From Prevotella sp. P2-180 (lineage in GTDB: Bacteria > Bacteroidota > Bacteroidia > Bacteroidales > Bacteroidaceae): a stretch of 64,000 nucleotides of DNA. The stretch lies in NCBI RefSeq assembly GCF_002251435.1, contig NZ_NPJI01000023.1, positions 23,545 to 87,544 on the forward strand. Direction: 5' to 3'. Below, piece by piece: positions 25,599 through 34,527 of the stretch. The notes below the pieces were generated by a model. It made no database searches. It was given only the letters and a program-made list of their open reading frames with translations, and was not told the DNA's origin. Made by a program: the position numbers and the translations under genes. The first letter of the stretch is position 1; every line of letters starts with the position of its first letter.

Positions 25599-26769
25599 AG
25601 TTCTTCATTGCATTATGAAGTTTAGGAAGCATAATAATCGGAAGCATGGCGAATGCAACCAAGGCTATCACATGCCAAAACACGTCGGAAAGCGGGTAGT
25701 CATTAAATATTGAGGTCTGGTAAATGACGAAGTAGTGACGCAAAGGAAACAGCCACGACAACGACTGAAGGGCTGGATCCATGGAAGTGACAGGATAAGC
25801 AGTGCCAACCATTGAGAAACTGAGAACTGCCCATAACGAACACACGCTCATCGACATACGCATGGATGGCATAAGGGCAAAGACAAATAGGCCGAACCCT
25901 TCAGCAGCCAGCACTATGAGCAGACCACTCAAGAGCAGTATGCCCCACCCTCCCGGACATGGAAAATGCAGGATAGCATAAACATAAACCATATAGCCAT
26001 AGACCACCACGAGGCTTACGAGAGCCTGTGGTATCATTTTTCCTGTCACAGCCACCACAATATTGTCGCCCGCCTTCTCAAGCCACTGCTTAGAACGTCC
26101 ATACTTGATTTCTGTGCCAAGGGAATATGCCGTGACAAGGAAAATAAACAACATTATCACCCCCGGAACAAGCATAGTGGAGAGATATACATTATAATTG
26201 GTATAGGGATTAGAAATCTGATGAAGTGAAACGACTATTGGTTGGAGAAATGTCATAACCTGCTTGTCGGTTGCTCCCTTGGCCCTAAGGGTGGTCTGAC
26301 CCACAGCAGCCGAACCGAGAGTGGCAATAGTTCTAAGATCCTTATACACGAGAGAACCAGCTGTAAGAGACGTCATAGTGTAATAAAACGACACTTTAGG
26401 CTGACGACCGGCCACTAGGTCAGCCGACATAGCCTCGGGCAATAGGAGGAAACCATAAATCTCACCTCTCTGCATTGCCTTCCTTGCCTGATTGACACTG
26501 CTATACTTACCAACCACATGGCTATTTTGAAAAGCGTCGAGACGACGGATGATATTGCGTGAAGTAGCAGAATTGTCAAGATCAACAACACCCACAGGTA
26601 TGTCAGCCGGTTGCCCCTCATCCATTAGAGTAGTGAAAAACACAGTCACCAGCAAAGGAAAGAGAAAAAGGCAAACAGCATACATGGCGTCGCGCTGGAT
26701 AATACCACACTCCCTAAGCATGGTATACCAAAGAGCCTTGACAAAAGATACAACAGGCTTATTGGTCAT
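25582..26769 (-). CDS. ABC-2 type transporter permease (first of pair)
   Basis: 395 residues with the same topology as the following gene: N-terminal helix (about 25-45, AVCLFLFPLLVTVFFTTLM), long soluble loop, then a five-helix block from about residue 195. Its start overlaps the end of the HlyD gene by four bases. The TolC-HlyD-permease-permease order matches YbhG/YhiI-type exporters of drugs or lipids. Substrate unknown. Confidence 0.88.
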   Translation of the reverse strand: MTNKPVVSFVKALWYTMLRECGIIQRDAMYAVCLFLFPLLVTVFFTTLMDEGQPADIPVGVVDLDNSATSRNIIRRLDAFQNSHVVGKYSSVNQARKAMQRGEIYGFLLLPEAMSADLVAGRQPKVSFYYTMTSLTAGSLVYKDLRTIATLGSAAVGQTTLRAKGATDKQVMTFLQPIVVSLHQISNPYTNYNVYLSTMLVPGVIMLFIFLVTAYSLGTEIKYGRSKQWLEKAGDNIVVAVTGKMIPQALVSLVVVYGYMVYVYAILHFPCPGGWGILLLSGLLIVLAAEGFGLFVFALMPSMRMSMSVCSLWAVLSFSMVGTAYPVTSMDPALQSLSWLFPLRHYFVIYQTSIFNDYPLSDVFWHVIALVAFAMLPIIMLPKLHNAMKNYEYIP

Positions 26770-27755
26770 GGTTTCTTTATCACAAGTGACATTCCCGGAC
26801 GCAAGCCCTCAAGAGGAGTGACAGGACGCGCCTTTACCTCAAAGGTTTTCAAGTCGAAATCCCCATTATCCTTGGTTGCTTTCCAAACAGCATAACTGCC
26901 CTGGTCTTTCATATAAAACACTTTCAATGTAATATCTTTATTGAAAGCAGGCACAAAAGCGACAAATGTTTTACCTACGGCAAGACCTTCAAGCAAGTCT
27001 TCACGCACATTGAACGAACCCCATACATCGTTCATAACAGAGATGCTCATAATAGGCGCTCCAGTACCCACCAGTTCGCCCACACGAGGGTACACCTCAC
27101 TTACTTCTCCTTCCACTTGGGCTACTTGTACAGTTTCCTTTATGTATGAGTCAACCTCATCGACAGCCCCCTTAGCCCGTTCAACCTGAGCCGCAGTAGC
27201 CATTTTTTCCTCGCGTCGGGCACCATTTCTTGCCAAGTCATACTGACTTTGAGCAGCTTTCACCTGAGCCTCCATGGCCTTAAATGTAGCAAAAGCCTCA
27301 TCTCTTTTTTGTTCGCTCATGACCCCTTCGTCAAAAAGCCTTTGCACTCTGCCATACGATTTCTCAGCAATCTCAAGTCCAGCCTTAGCCTGTTGGAGCA
27401 CCTCAAACGCGCCCCTCACCTGTTCTTGCCTTGCCCCATTCACAGCCATTGCATTCATAGCAGCCGCAGCATCTTCAGCCCCTTTAGCTTGTGTCATCTT
27501 AGCCCTCACCTCAGGGGCGTCAATTATGGCAAGCGTGTCGCCAACCTTAACATAGTCACCCTCCTTAACACGCAGTTCTACAATCCTGCCTGGCACTTTG
27601 CTCGACACACGATATTCAGTCACTTCTACCTGTCCCTGTATCGATCTGTCCTTTTCACCAAGAGTGAAGAAGCCAATCAATGCCACTACTACTACAACGG
27701 CAGTAAAGCCCAATGCAGCAAGCAATATGTTGTTATGTTGCGTTTTCTTTGACAT
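26766..27755 (-). CDS. HlyD/EmrA-type periplasmic adaptor (membrane fusion protein)
   Basis: About 329 residues. One N-terminal membrane helix (NILLAALGFTAVVVVVALIGFF), a lipoyl half-motif (VPGRIVELRVKEGDYVKVGDTLAII), a coiled-coil hairpin rich in Ala/Glu/Gln, and the second lipoyl half plus beta-barrel. The adaptor links inner-membrane permeases to TolC. I chose the ATG at 27755; the longer frame begins with TTG inside the tolC gene. Confidence 0.9.
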   Translation of the reverse strand: MSKKTQHNNILLAALGFTAVVVVVALIGFFTLGEKDRSIQGQVEVTEYRVSSKVPGRIVELRVKEGDYVKVGDTLAIIDAPEVRAKMTQAKGAEDAAAAMNAMAVNGARQEQVRGAFEVLQQAKAGLEIAEKSYGRVQRLFDEGVMSEQKRDEAFATFKAMEAQVKAAQSQYDLARNGARREEKMATAAQVERAKGAVDEVDSYIKETVQVAQVEGEVSEVYPRVGELVGTGAPIMSISVMNDVWGSFNVREDLLEGLAVGKTFVAFVPAFNKDITLKVFYMKDQGSYAVWKATKDNGDFDLKTFEVKARPVTPLEGLRPGMSLVIKKP

Positions 27756-27759
27756 AATA

Positions 27760-29208
27760 TTATTCGTGTAAAGTTCCAAGAGCCTTCCTTAAGGCCACCT
27801 GGCTGAGTTTAACATCAATTTCTGCATCAATCCGCTGAGACTGAGCCTGTAGCCATGCAGTCTGAGCTTCTATCACGGCTGTAGATTCCATCACACCCTC
27901 TTTGAAACCCACATTAGCACACCGAAGGTTTTCCTCCGCCTTGCGTATGTTAGAGTTAGCCATAGTAAGCCTTTTATAAGCTTCGTCCATCTTGTATCGG
28001 CTTTGGCTTACCTGAAGGTCCACCTTTTCCCTTGCATCATTCAGTTCAAGTGTGGCAATGGTTGTAGCATTTTTTGATGCTCTAACCTTGTAGGCCACAT
28101 CTCCCCAATTCCATACAGGCACACTCACCACTACGCCCACGTTCCAAAGTCCCACAAATTTGTTTTCAAATCCGTTGGTGACGCTTGGATTTGTAACTGT
28201 ATATCCACCAGCTAATGCTATTTTCGGCAGGTTACCCGCCTTAAGCATATTGGTGGTCTGTTTACTCATGTCAACAGTATTTTCCATCACTCTTAGTTCT
28301 GGTCTCAACGAATAGTCATTCTCAGAAAGAATGTTACAGGTCAATCTGTCTTCAGCAGTTTCCACCTCAACATCCTCTACATCAAAAGACTCGTCTACTG
28401 GCATTCCACAGAGTTGGCAAAGAAGCATTTTTGACAAGGCGAGCCCGTTGTTCACTTGCAGAAGCGACATTTCAGCCTCGTTCACTTTTACTCCCACCTT
28501 GAGTCCGTCTGCCTTTGTGGCAACTCCCTCACTTATCATTTTGCTTATATCGCTATCCAGTTTTTTGACCAGTTTAAGGAAGCTCTCCGCCAATTCTTTT
28601 TTGTGTTTCAGTGAAACGACGTTCCAGTAGGCCTTATCGATATTGTATAGGGTCATTTGCTTTTGTGCATCTGCCGTATTGCAAGCGATATCCTCTGCAA
28701 TATCAGCCATTTTGTTCATGGCTATGATACTTCCTCCCATAAACAAGGGCTGTGTGACTTGTAGGGTGGCAGCAAAGAGGTTACGAGTGTCTGTATGCAA
28801 AGCGTCAACAAGACTTAGTCCTGTAGCATTCAACATGTTTGTAAGAGCCCCTATCTGTTCTTGTGAGAGTGTCTGTGTTATGTCGGGCATAATCTGTCCG
28901 ATAGCTCCCATTGACGAAGAGCCTAAATTTTGGAGTTCCACTTTTTGGTCGTCGTTAAGCAAAGAGAACTCCTTACTTACATACATGTAGCCTCCGAAAG
29001 CGTTTACATGCGGCAAGTATTTTGTGCGAGCCGATTTTCTGACATTTTTTGCCAGCTCCAGCTTCGCTCTTGCGACCCCCATCTGCTTGTTGTTGCGCAA
29101 AGCCATTTGTCTACAACTGTCAAGGCTGAATATTCTCTGTGCCATGGCAGTAGTAGCAGTCAGACACGCTACGACAAGAGTTGAAAAAAGACACTTTCTA
29201 CGAATCAT
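27760..29208 (-). CDS. TolC family outer-membrane efflux protein
   Basis: 482 residues with a signal peptide (about 1-23, ending TAMAQ) and two repeated helical halves containing the OEP patterns; the second half has SYKVRASKNATTIATLELNDAREKV-like coiled coil. Full length for the family, so it forms the outer-membrane duct of the HlyD/permease exporter encoded next. It lies 42 bases downstream of the coiled-coil gene at 29251. Confidence 0.9.
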   Translation of the reverse strand: MIRRKCLFSTLVVACLTATTAMAQRIFSLDSCRQMALRNNKQMGVARAKLELAKNVRKSARTKYLPHVNAFGGYMYVSKEFSLLNDDQKVELQNLGSSSMGAIGQIMPDITQTLSQEQIGALTNMLNATGLSLVDALHTDTRNLFAATLQVTQPLFMGGSIIAMNKMADIAEDIACNTADAQKQMTLYNIDKAYWNVVSLKHKKELAESFLKLVKKLDSDISKMISEGVATKADGLKVGVKVNEAEMSLLQVNNGLALSKMLLCQLCGMPVDESFDVEDVEVETAEDRLTCNILSENDYSLRPELRVMENTVDMSKQTTNMLKAGNLPKIALAGGYTVTNPSVTNGFENKFVGLWNVGVVVSVPVWNWGDVAYKVRASKNATTIATLELNDAREKVDLQVSQSRYKMDEAYKRLTMANSNIRKAEENLRCANVGFKEGVMESTAVIEAQTAWLQAQSQRIDAEIDVKLSQVALRKALGTLHE

Positions 29209-29250
29209 TCTGAATATAATATGTTCAAATCCAATATCGCTTTTATTTGT

Positions 29251-30123
29251 TTAATTGAAAGCAAAGGTACGTGAGCCTATCATGTTTCCGTCGGCAAATA
29301 TGCTCACTGTATAAGTTCCTGCCTCGAGGTATTCTGTCACCTGTCGGTAAGTAGATAGCGTGATTGCCTCACCAGAATATTCTACGGCTTTCTTCATTGT
29401 ACACTCCAATGTACGGTTTTCATACTGGAAAGAGCCACCACCTCCGAGTGTAGTGCCGTTTGGGGTTGTTATTCTTACATAGAACGTGCGCAATCCGTTT
29501 GACGCTGTCACGTTTCGTGCCACAGTGAAGTCGACCTGAAAGCTCTTGCAGTCTTTTATTTTCTTTGCGGGCTTCCCGTTTTTTTTCTTTGCGGTCATTG
29601 TTATTCCAGTTGCGTCGAGTTGTGCAGCTATAGCGACTTTTTGCGAAAGCGATTCCTTTTCGTTGCTAAGACCTTCTATCTGTCTTGTGGCTTCTGCATA
29701 TTGTCCCTTCACCCTGTTGTTCTCAGCGGTAAGGTTTTGGTTCAGTCTGTTGAGCGAGTCTATTTCAAGCACGTAAGTTCTCAAGACGGCCCTGACGGTA
29801 GCGAGTTCTTTCTTCAGTCTTGCAATTTCTCTTGCGTCAGAAGCCTTTACTCTTTTCAATTCCTCCAGCAGTTCCTGTGTTCTCAACTGTTCCTGAGTGA
29901 GTTGTGCCACGATGGAGTCGTTGTTGATTTGAGTTTTCATTTCGCTATACTGTCTTGCAAACTGCTCATATTCATTCTCCATTTCCTTTTTGTCAAGTAT
30001 TGCGAGTTCTTGCATCTCCTGATTTGCTTTTTTCTGTTTTGAGAGATCCAATCCCAGATAAGCCACTCCGGCTGCAAGCAATATGATGACAGCTACAAGA
30101 GGAAGAATTATTTTTTTGTTCAT
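29251..30123 (-). CDS. Membrane-anchored coiled-coil protein, Bacteroidetes-specific type
   Basis: 290 residues: an N-terminal membrane helix (about 5-24), a long coiled coil (about 28-165, rich in Glu/Lys/Leu/Gln heptads) and a C-terminal beta domain (about 185-290, with VDFTVARNVTASNGLRTFYVRI and ending TYTVSIFADGNMIGSRTFAFN). The C-terminal domain looks immunoglobulin-like. The protein probably projects into the periplasm. It precedes the tolC operon on the same strand. A -7 box (TAATTTTG, minus strand, 30162-30169) lies about 40 bases upstream. Function unknown. Confidence 0.6.
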   Translation of the reverse strand: MNKKIILPLVAVIILLAAGVAYLGLDLSKQKKANQEMQELAILDKKEMENEYEQFARQYSEMKTQINNDSIVAQLTQEQLRTQELLEELKRVKASDAREIARLKKELATVRAVLRTYVLEIDSLNRLNQNLTAENNRVKGQYAEATRQIEGLSNEKESLSQKVAIAAQLDATGITMTAKKKNGKPAKKIKDCKSFQVDFTVARNVTASNGLRTFYVRITTPNGTTLGGGGSFQYENRTLECTMKKAVEYSGEAITLSTYRQVTEYLEAGTYTVSIFADGNMIGSRTFAFN

Positions 30124-30264
30124 ATTCGGGTTTATATTATATTATTTATGTTATACGATTGCAAAATTAGGGAAAAAAGTCGAATATTCAATGTAGTTAT
30201 CATCGATTATCCCCTAAACATTATTAAAATTATGAGAAATTAGGAAATTTAGAACATATTTCCC

Positions 30265-31293
30265 TCATTTTATCCCCCTATTGTTTAGTGCCTTTGTGTA
30301 TTTTGCGGCATTTTGTAGATGTTCGGCATATGTTACGGCAAAGTTGTGTGTTCCTGAGAAGTCCTCCTTTGCACACATGTATAGATAGTCGTGATGTACA
30401 TAGTTAAGTACGGCATCTATGCCTGCCACAGAAGCTATTTTTATTGGTCCTGGCGGCAGTCCTTGGTTTTTGTATGTATTGTAAGGACTGTCTACTGTTA
30501 GAAGTTTATGATATATTCTTCTTAGGGCAAAGTCTTTCAGTGCAAACTTTATTGTCGGGTCAGCTTGCAATGGCATACCTTTTTTCAATCTGTTGAAATA
30601 CATTCCAGCTATCATGGGTTTCTCTGAATTGTTTGCCGTTTCCTCGTCCACGATGCTTGCCAGTGTTGCCACTTCATCTTTTGTAAGTCCCATGGCGTTT
30701 GCCTTGGTCGTTCTTTCTTCATTCCAGAAGTTGTTGTTTGCCTTTTCCATCTTCTTCATAAGTTTGTCGAGCGAGATGTTCCAGTACACCTCGTATGTGT
30801 CTGGAATGAACAAAGCCATCACTGTGGATGTGTCACAACCGTATTTGTTGCAGAATTCCTGATCGGCCAGTTGCTCAGCCACTTCCGCACTGTCGAGCAT
30901 CAGTTTATGAGCCAACACGGCAGCCAACCGGTCTGTGGTACGCGATTCTGGCATTGTAAGTTTCACTGGGCTTTGCATACCGTTTTTCATTTTTCTGAAC
31001 AATGAGAATGTGCTTTCTCCCGGTTCTACAGCATATCGGCCTGTACGTATTTTGTCGCCATCATAACCAAAGTGTCTTGCCATATTTGAGAAGGCATTCA
31101 CTGCATGGCTATTCCCTACCTTTTCCAACTTTACGACCACCGAGTCTGTTGTATCGTCGGCATCAATGTAGATATATTCTGTATTAGACTGTTTCGAGAA
31201 TTCTGTGAAGAAGAAACAATAGAGCAGAATGGCTATTGCTACCACAACAGCCAACACTGCATATACATAAATCTTTGGTCTGAATGTTTTCAT
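30265..31293 (-). CDS. mltG: Endolytic transglycosylase MltG
   Basis: 342 residues with one N-terminal membrane helix (about 10-30), a LysM-like/YceG N-terminal domain and the catalytic region containing LASIVDEET, where the last glutamate corresponds to the catalytic residue of E. coli MltG; the typical AGMYFNRLKKGMPLQADPT and NTYKNQGLPPGPI follow. MltG cleaves nascent glycan strands and sets their length. A minus-strand -7 box (TAACTTTG, 31342-31349) overlaps the stop codon of the upstream gene. Confidence 0.94.
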   Translation of the reverse strand: MKTFRPKIYVYAVLAVVVAIAILLYCFFFTEFSKQSNTEYIYIDADDTTDSVVVKLEKVGNSHAVNAFSNMARHFGYDGDKIRTGRYAVEPGESTFSLFRKMKNGMQSPVKLTMPESRTTDRLAAVLAHKLMLDSAEVAEQLADQEFCNKYGCDTSTVMALFIPDTYEVYWNISLDKLMKKMEKANNNFWNEERTTKANAMGLTKDEVATLASIVDEETANNSEKPMIAGMYFNRLKKGMPLQADPTIKFALKDFALRRIYHKLLTVDSPYNTYKNQGLPPGPIKIASVAGIDAVLNYVHHDYLYMCAKEDFSGTHNFAVTYAEHLQNAAKYTKALNNRGIK

Positions 31294-31341
31294 TTTCAGG
31301 ATTGTTTATATATATATTAATGTACGTGCGCGCGTAAAGTA

Positions 31342-31349
31342 CAAAGTTA
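31342..31349 (-). promoter_or_regulatory. -7 element for mltG inside upstream stop codon
   Basis: TAACTTTG on the minus strand begins with the TAA stop of the zinc-ribbon gene (31347-31349). No clear -33 element is seen. Confidence 0.45.
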
Positions 31350-32498
31350 CTGTACAATTCGTTGCATATTAAGTTCTGAAATTTTATTGTCGGGCGAAAC
31401 AGATGCTTTCACCTTGAAGGTGTCCAATGAACTATTAGAGTCGCCGGAGAGTTGTGTAATTTTGTCTATTGAGAAATTCACTTTAAATGCGAACAAACCA
31501 TTTCCCCGGTCAATTTTTTCGATTGTCCAGTCGTTGTTTAGTCTGAATTCCACATTTTCCACATGTGCTTCATTATGAATCTTGTGCATATACTCTATGA
31601 CATCATTCTTGTTAGCGTTTTCCTTATGCAAAAAACTTGTGAGAATAATGTCGACACACGATACAAGTGTAGCCTCATCATTATTTGCCAAAGCGTTGAA
31701 GAACGAAGTGAATATCTCACTTATGTTAGCCTTGTCTTCTGCGTTTACCTTTTTCGAGTCAAGAAGCGTATAAGCGTCATGTGCTTGGTCTATATACATC
31801 CCGTCAGCATGTTCGTCTATATATTTCTGATATGCCTCGATGGTGTTTTTCTGTGTAGCTTCCATCCAGTCTATTGAATCTATTTTCAGTTTTGCCTCCA
31901 CGTTGTGCAGGCTGTTTGGATAAAGTTGCATATATCTCAAGATGGCAGCCTTAGAATTGCTCACCACGGCATTAGTCCAGTCGGAGTCCACTTTTTTTAG
32001 CATTTCCAGATGGCTTTGTATAGAGTCACGATGCTCGCTTGGCGCATCTGCATAAATGTCTAGATAGTTTTGCAACACAGCCGGTTCGTTACTCATCATT
32101 GCATTCTCATAAGCCTCAAGCTCATTTCTCATCTGTGTTGTCTTATAGAAATACAAGCCCACAAACACCACTGCAAGTGCGATGACAAACGATACGACCC
32201 ATGGAGTATAAGATTTTTTCTTTTTTTCGTTTTTATTCCCTTCGCCATTAGTGTCGCTGTTTGGTTCTACAGTTGCAACTTTGTGGGATTGCGAAGGCTC
32301 TGATTTTTCAGTATCATTGTTGTTTGTTGAAATCAACGGGCAGTGGCAGTTAGGACATAGGATCTGGTCGTTTAACACGATTTCTCCACATTCCGGACAC
32401 TTTGTAATCTTACCTTGTATGCCCACACCACAACTTGGGCATGTAGCGGCCTTGTCACTAACCTGATGGCCGCATTCAGGACATTTTATTATTGCCAT
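31347..32498 (-). CDS. Zinc-ribbon membrane protein with repeat region
   Basis: 383 residues. Two zinc ribbons at the N-terminus (CPECGHQVSDKAATCPSCG, then CPECGEIVLNDQILCPNC, about residues 5-53), a charged linker, one membrane helix (about 97-117, WVVSFVIALAVVFVGLYFY), then helical repeats that recall TPRs (about 130-260) and a C-terminal beta-rich domain. The ribbons would lie in the cytoplasm and the rest in the periplasm. It lies upstream of mltG on the same strand. No specific function is recognised. Confidence 0.7.
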   Translation of the reverse strand: MAIIKCPECGHQVSDKAATCPSCGVGIQGKITKCPECGEIVLNDQILCPNCHCPLISTNNNDTEKSEPSQSHKVATVEPNSDTNGEGNKNEKKKKSYTPWVVSFVIALAVVFVGLYFYKTTQMRNELEAYENAMMSNEPAVLQNYLDIYADAPSEHRDSIQSHLEMLKKVDSDWTNAVVSNSKAAILRYMQLYPNSLHNVEAKLKIDSIDWMEATQKNTIEAYQKYIDEHADGMYIDQAHDAYTLLDSKKVNAEDKANISEIFTSFFNALANNDEATLVSCVDIILTSFLHKENANKNDVIEYMHKIHNEAHVENVEFRLNNDWTIEKIDRGNGLFAFKVNFSIDKITQLSGDSNSSLDTFKVKASVSPDNKISELNMQRIVQ

Positions 32499-32551
32499 AA
32501 TTCTATAAACTGTTTATCTTCATATTTTTGTTTTTTGTTCCAGGTTCTGTA

Positions 32552-33241
32552 TCAGTGCCTGTAACGTATTTCCTTCAGTCCATGCTTTCCCATAAACCTG
32601 CTTTTATCCACATATCCTTTCACTCCTACTATTCTCCCCTTGCAAGTGTACTGCCATATTATGTACTCCTTGTCGTCAGCAAGCACAGGTTCCTCGTCTT
32701 TATATTGGGCTATCATCAGTGGATATTGCGGTATTTTCCCCACAAGCCACTTGTTGTAGAAGTTGGTATAAGTGTAGAGAAGAGGTTTCTGCTTGTATGC
32801 CTTTTCCACGAGGTCGAGAAACTTCATGAGCGAGTCACAGAAAGCTTCTGTCGACAGTCCTCCTTTAGTCTCGATATCTATCATAGGTATGAGGTCTTGT
32901 TCTCCTGGCCTACATTGTGTCATGAAGTTCTCAAGTTGCTTCACTTGTTCGGTCTTTGGCCTGTAGAAATGATAGCTTCCGACCTTCAGCCCATGCTTAT
33001 GGGCCAGTATGATATTGTTTTCATACCTTTCGTCAATGCGGTCTCCTCCCTCGGTGGCCTTGAGATACACGTAGGCCATCTTTGTGTTTTCACCCACTGT
33101 TTCCCAAAACACCTCACCTTGATAGTGGCTAAGATCGATGCCATGTACATGATTGCAGGTGTCTTCACATTGTTCATACATATTTTGGGCATTTGCGCCC
33201 AATGCCAGCCCCAAAAAGGCTGTTAATATCAGTTTTTTCAT
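32552..33241 (-). CDS. Glycoside hydrolase family 25 lysozyme
   Basis: About 229 residues with a signal peptide (MKKLILTAFLGLALGANAQ). GH25 motifs: HGIDLSHYQGEV at the N-terminus (catalytic-pocket Asp), YVYLKATEGGDRID, and MIDIETKGG with the catalytic Asp/Glu pair. GH25 enzymes cleave peptidoglycan between MurNAc and GlcNAc. Exported. The ATG at 33241 is chosen over a TTG four codons upstream. It is divergent from the C11 peptidase gene, with a -7 box facing each gene in between. Confidence 0.92.
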   Translation of the reverse strand: MKKLILTAFLGLALGANAQNMYEQCEDTCNHVHGIDLSHYQGEVFWETVGENTKMAYVYLKATEGGDRIDERYENNIILAHKHGLKVGSYHFYRPKTEQVKQLENFMTQCRPGEQDLIPMIDIETKGGLSTEAFCDSLMKFLDLVEKAYKQKPLLYTYTNFYNKWLVGKIPQYPLMIAQYKDEEPVLADDKEYIIWQYTCKGRIVGVKGYVDKSRFMGKHGLKEIRYRH

Positions 33242-33263
33242 AGTTAATTGCAAAATTTAGGTG

Positions 33264-33301
33264 CAAAGATACAAACTAATAACAAAAAAAGTGTATCTTT
33301 G
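33264..33301. promoter_or_regulatory. Divergent -7 elements for GH25 and C11 genes
   Basis: TATCTTTG on the minus strand at 33264-33271 faces the lysozyme gene; TATCTTTG on the plus strand at 33294-33301 faces the peptidase gene. Their start points would be back to back. Neither has a clear TTTG -33 box. Confidence 0.6.
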
Positions 33302-33319
33302 CAGAAAAAAGTTTGAGAA

Positions 33320-34492
33320 ATGAAATATTTATTAACCCTAATAGCAGGATTATTGCTCTTTACTTCATGTAAAGACGACAAGAAGGATGATAATTCTTCC
33401 ATTTGCCAGCGCACTCTGATATGCTACGTCTGTGGTGACAACAATCTCTCATCTGATGCCAAGGAGAACATAACAAGCCTTATTCTTCAAGGCTCAAAGG
33501 AAATAGGAAAAGATAATATGATTGTTGTGGTGGTCGATAACCAGAAGACTAATCCAACACTCATACATGTAAGAAACGGTGAATACACTAAATCAGAACC
33601 ATACGAAACTGATTTTTACATGACCGACCCAGAAAAGATGAGGCAAATTCTTACCTATATCATGAACGAGTACAAGTCAAACAGCTATGCCCTGTTGCTT
33701 TGGGGACATTCTACCGGATGGATGATGGAGCGCGACACGATTGCATACGCGAATACAAGAGGCTACGGTCCGGACAATATTGGCGAGACCGGTTCCGGCA
33801 TAAACAAATGGATTAACTATACAGCGATGGCCAACGTCTTCTCCCAGCTTCCGGCAAAGTTCGACGTCATCATTGGCGATGTCTGCCTCCTGCAATGCGT
33901 GGAGATAGCCTATGAGTTGCGCAACTACACAAATTATATCGTAGGAGCTCCTTCTGAAGTGCCAGGCTACGGACTGCCATACGACTCTGTAATAAAATAC
34001 ATGTTTGGCTCAAGCGAAGAGGACTACAAGGTTCTTGCAAATGCCATTTACAACAATACAAAAGGCAGCTACCAAGTACCAACATCAGTAGTCAAGACAT
34101 CAGCACTTGAAGACCTTCGCCAAGCCACACTTTCACTCGTGAAGTCGGGCAAATTGGAGGCAGAGCATTGTAATTTCAATGATGTAATATACTATTTTAG
34201 GTTTGAAGGTTGCCCTATTATGTATGACATGCAGAACATCATGCTCAAAAACCTCGATGAAGGCAGCTATACGGAATGGAAGAAAGCCTTTGACAATGCC
34301 GTGGTATATAGGGTGGCAGGCAGCCAGTGGAATACCCTCTATCCGTCAATATTCAACGACTTCACAGTTTCCGAGGAGAACTATGGCGGTCTGAGCATGT
34401 TTGTACCTAATACAGTATACAACACTATGTATACATACAAGCCCAACGACGACATACGCCATTACGAATGGAACATTTGGAACAATGAATAA
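33320..34492 (+). CDS. Clostripain-like (C11) cysteine peptidase lipoprotein
   Basis: 390 residues with a lipoprotein signal (MKYLLTLIAGLLLFTSC, lipidated Cys17) and a serine/aspartate-rich linker. The C11 catalytic dyad is visible: His130 in LLLWGHSTGW and Cys189 in IIGDVCLLQCVEIAYEL. Bacteroidales members are surface or periplasmic peptidases with specificity for arginine or lysine; whether this one self-cleaves is not clear. No partner gene is obvious. Confidence 0.9.
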   Translation: MKYLLTLIAGLLLFTSCKDDKKDDNSSICQRTLICYVCGDNNLSSDAKENITSLILQGSKEIGKDNMIVVVVDNQKTNPTLIHVRNGEYTKSEPYETDFYMTDPEKMRQILTYIMNEYKSNSYALLLWGHSTGWMMERDTIAYANTRGYGPDNIGETGSGINKWINYTAMANVFSQLPAKFDVIIGDVCLLQCVEIAYELRNYTNYIVGAPSEVPGYGLPYDSVIKYMFGSSEEDYKVLANAIYNNTKGSYQVPTSVVKTSALEDLRQATLSLVKSGKLEAEHCNFNDVIYYFRFEGCPIMYDMQNIMLKNLDEGSYTEWKKAFDNAVVYRVAGSQWNTLYPSIFNDFTVSEENYGGLSMFVPNTVYNTMYTYKPNDDIRHYEWNIWNNE

Positions 34493-34527
34493 CAGTTTTT
34501 GCTAACGAGATATAAAACAGACACACA

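Noticed and set aside
32528..33226. Long plus-strand open frame opposite the GH25 lysozyme gene
   Set aside because: The minus-strand frame has a signal peptide and GH25 motifs; the plus frame shows no family pattern.
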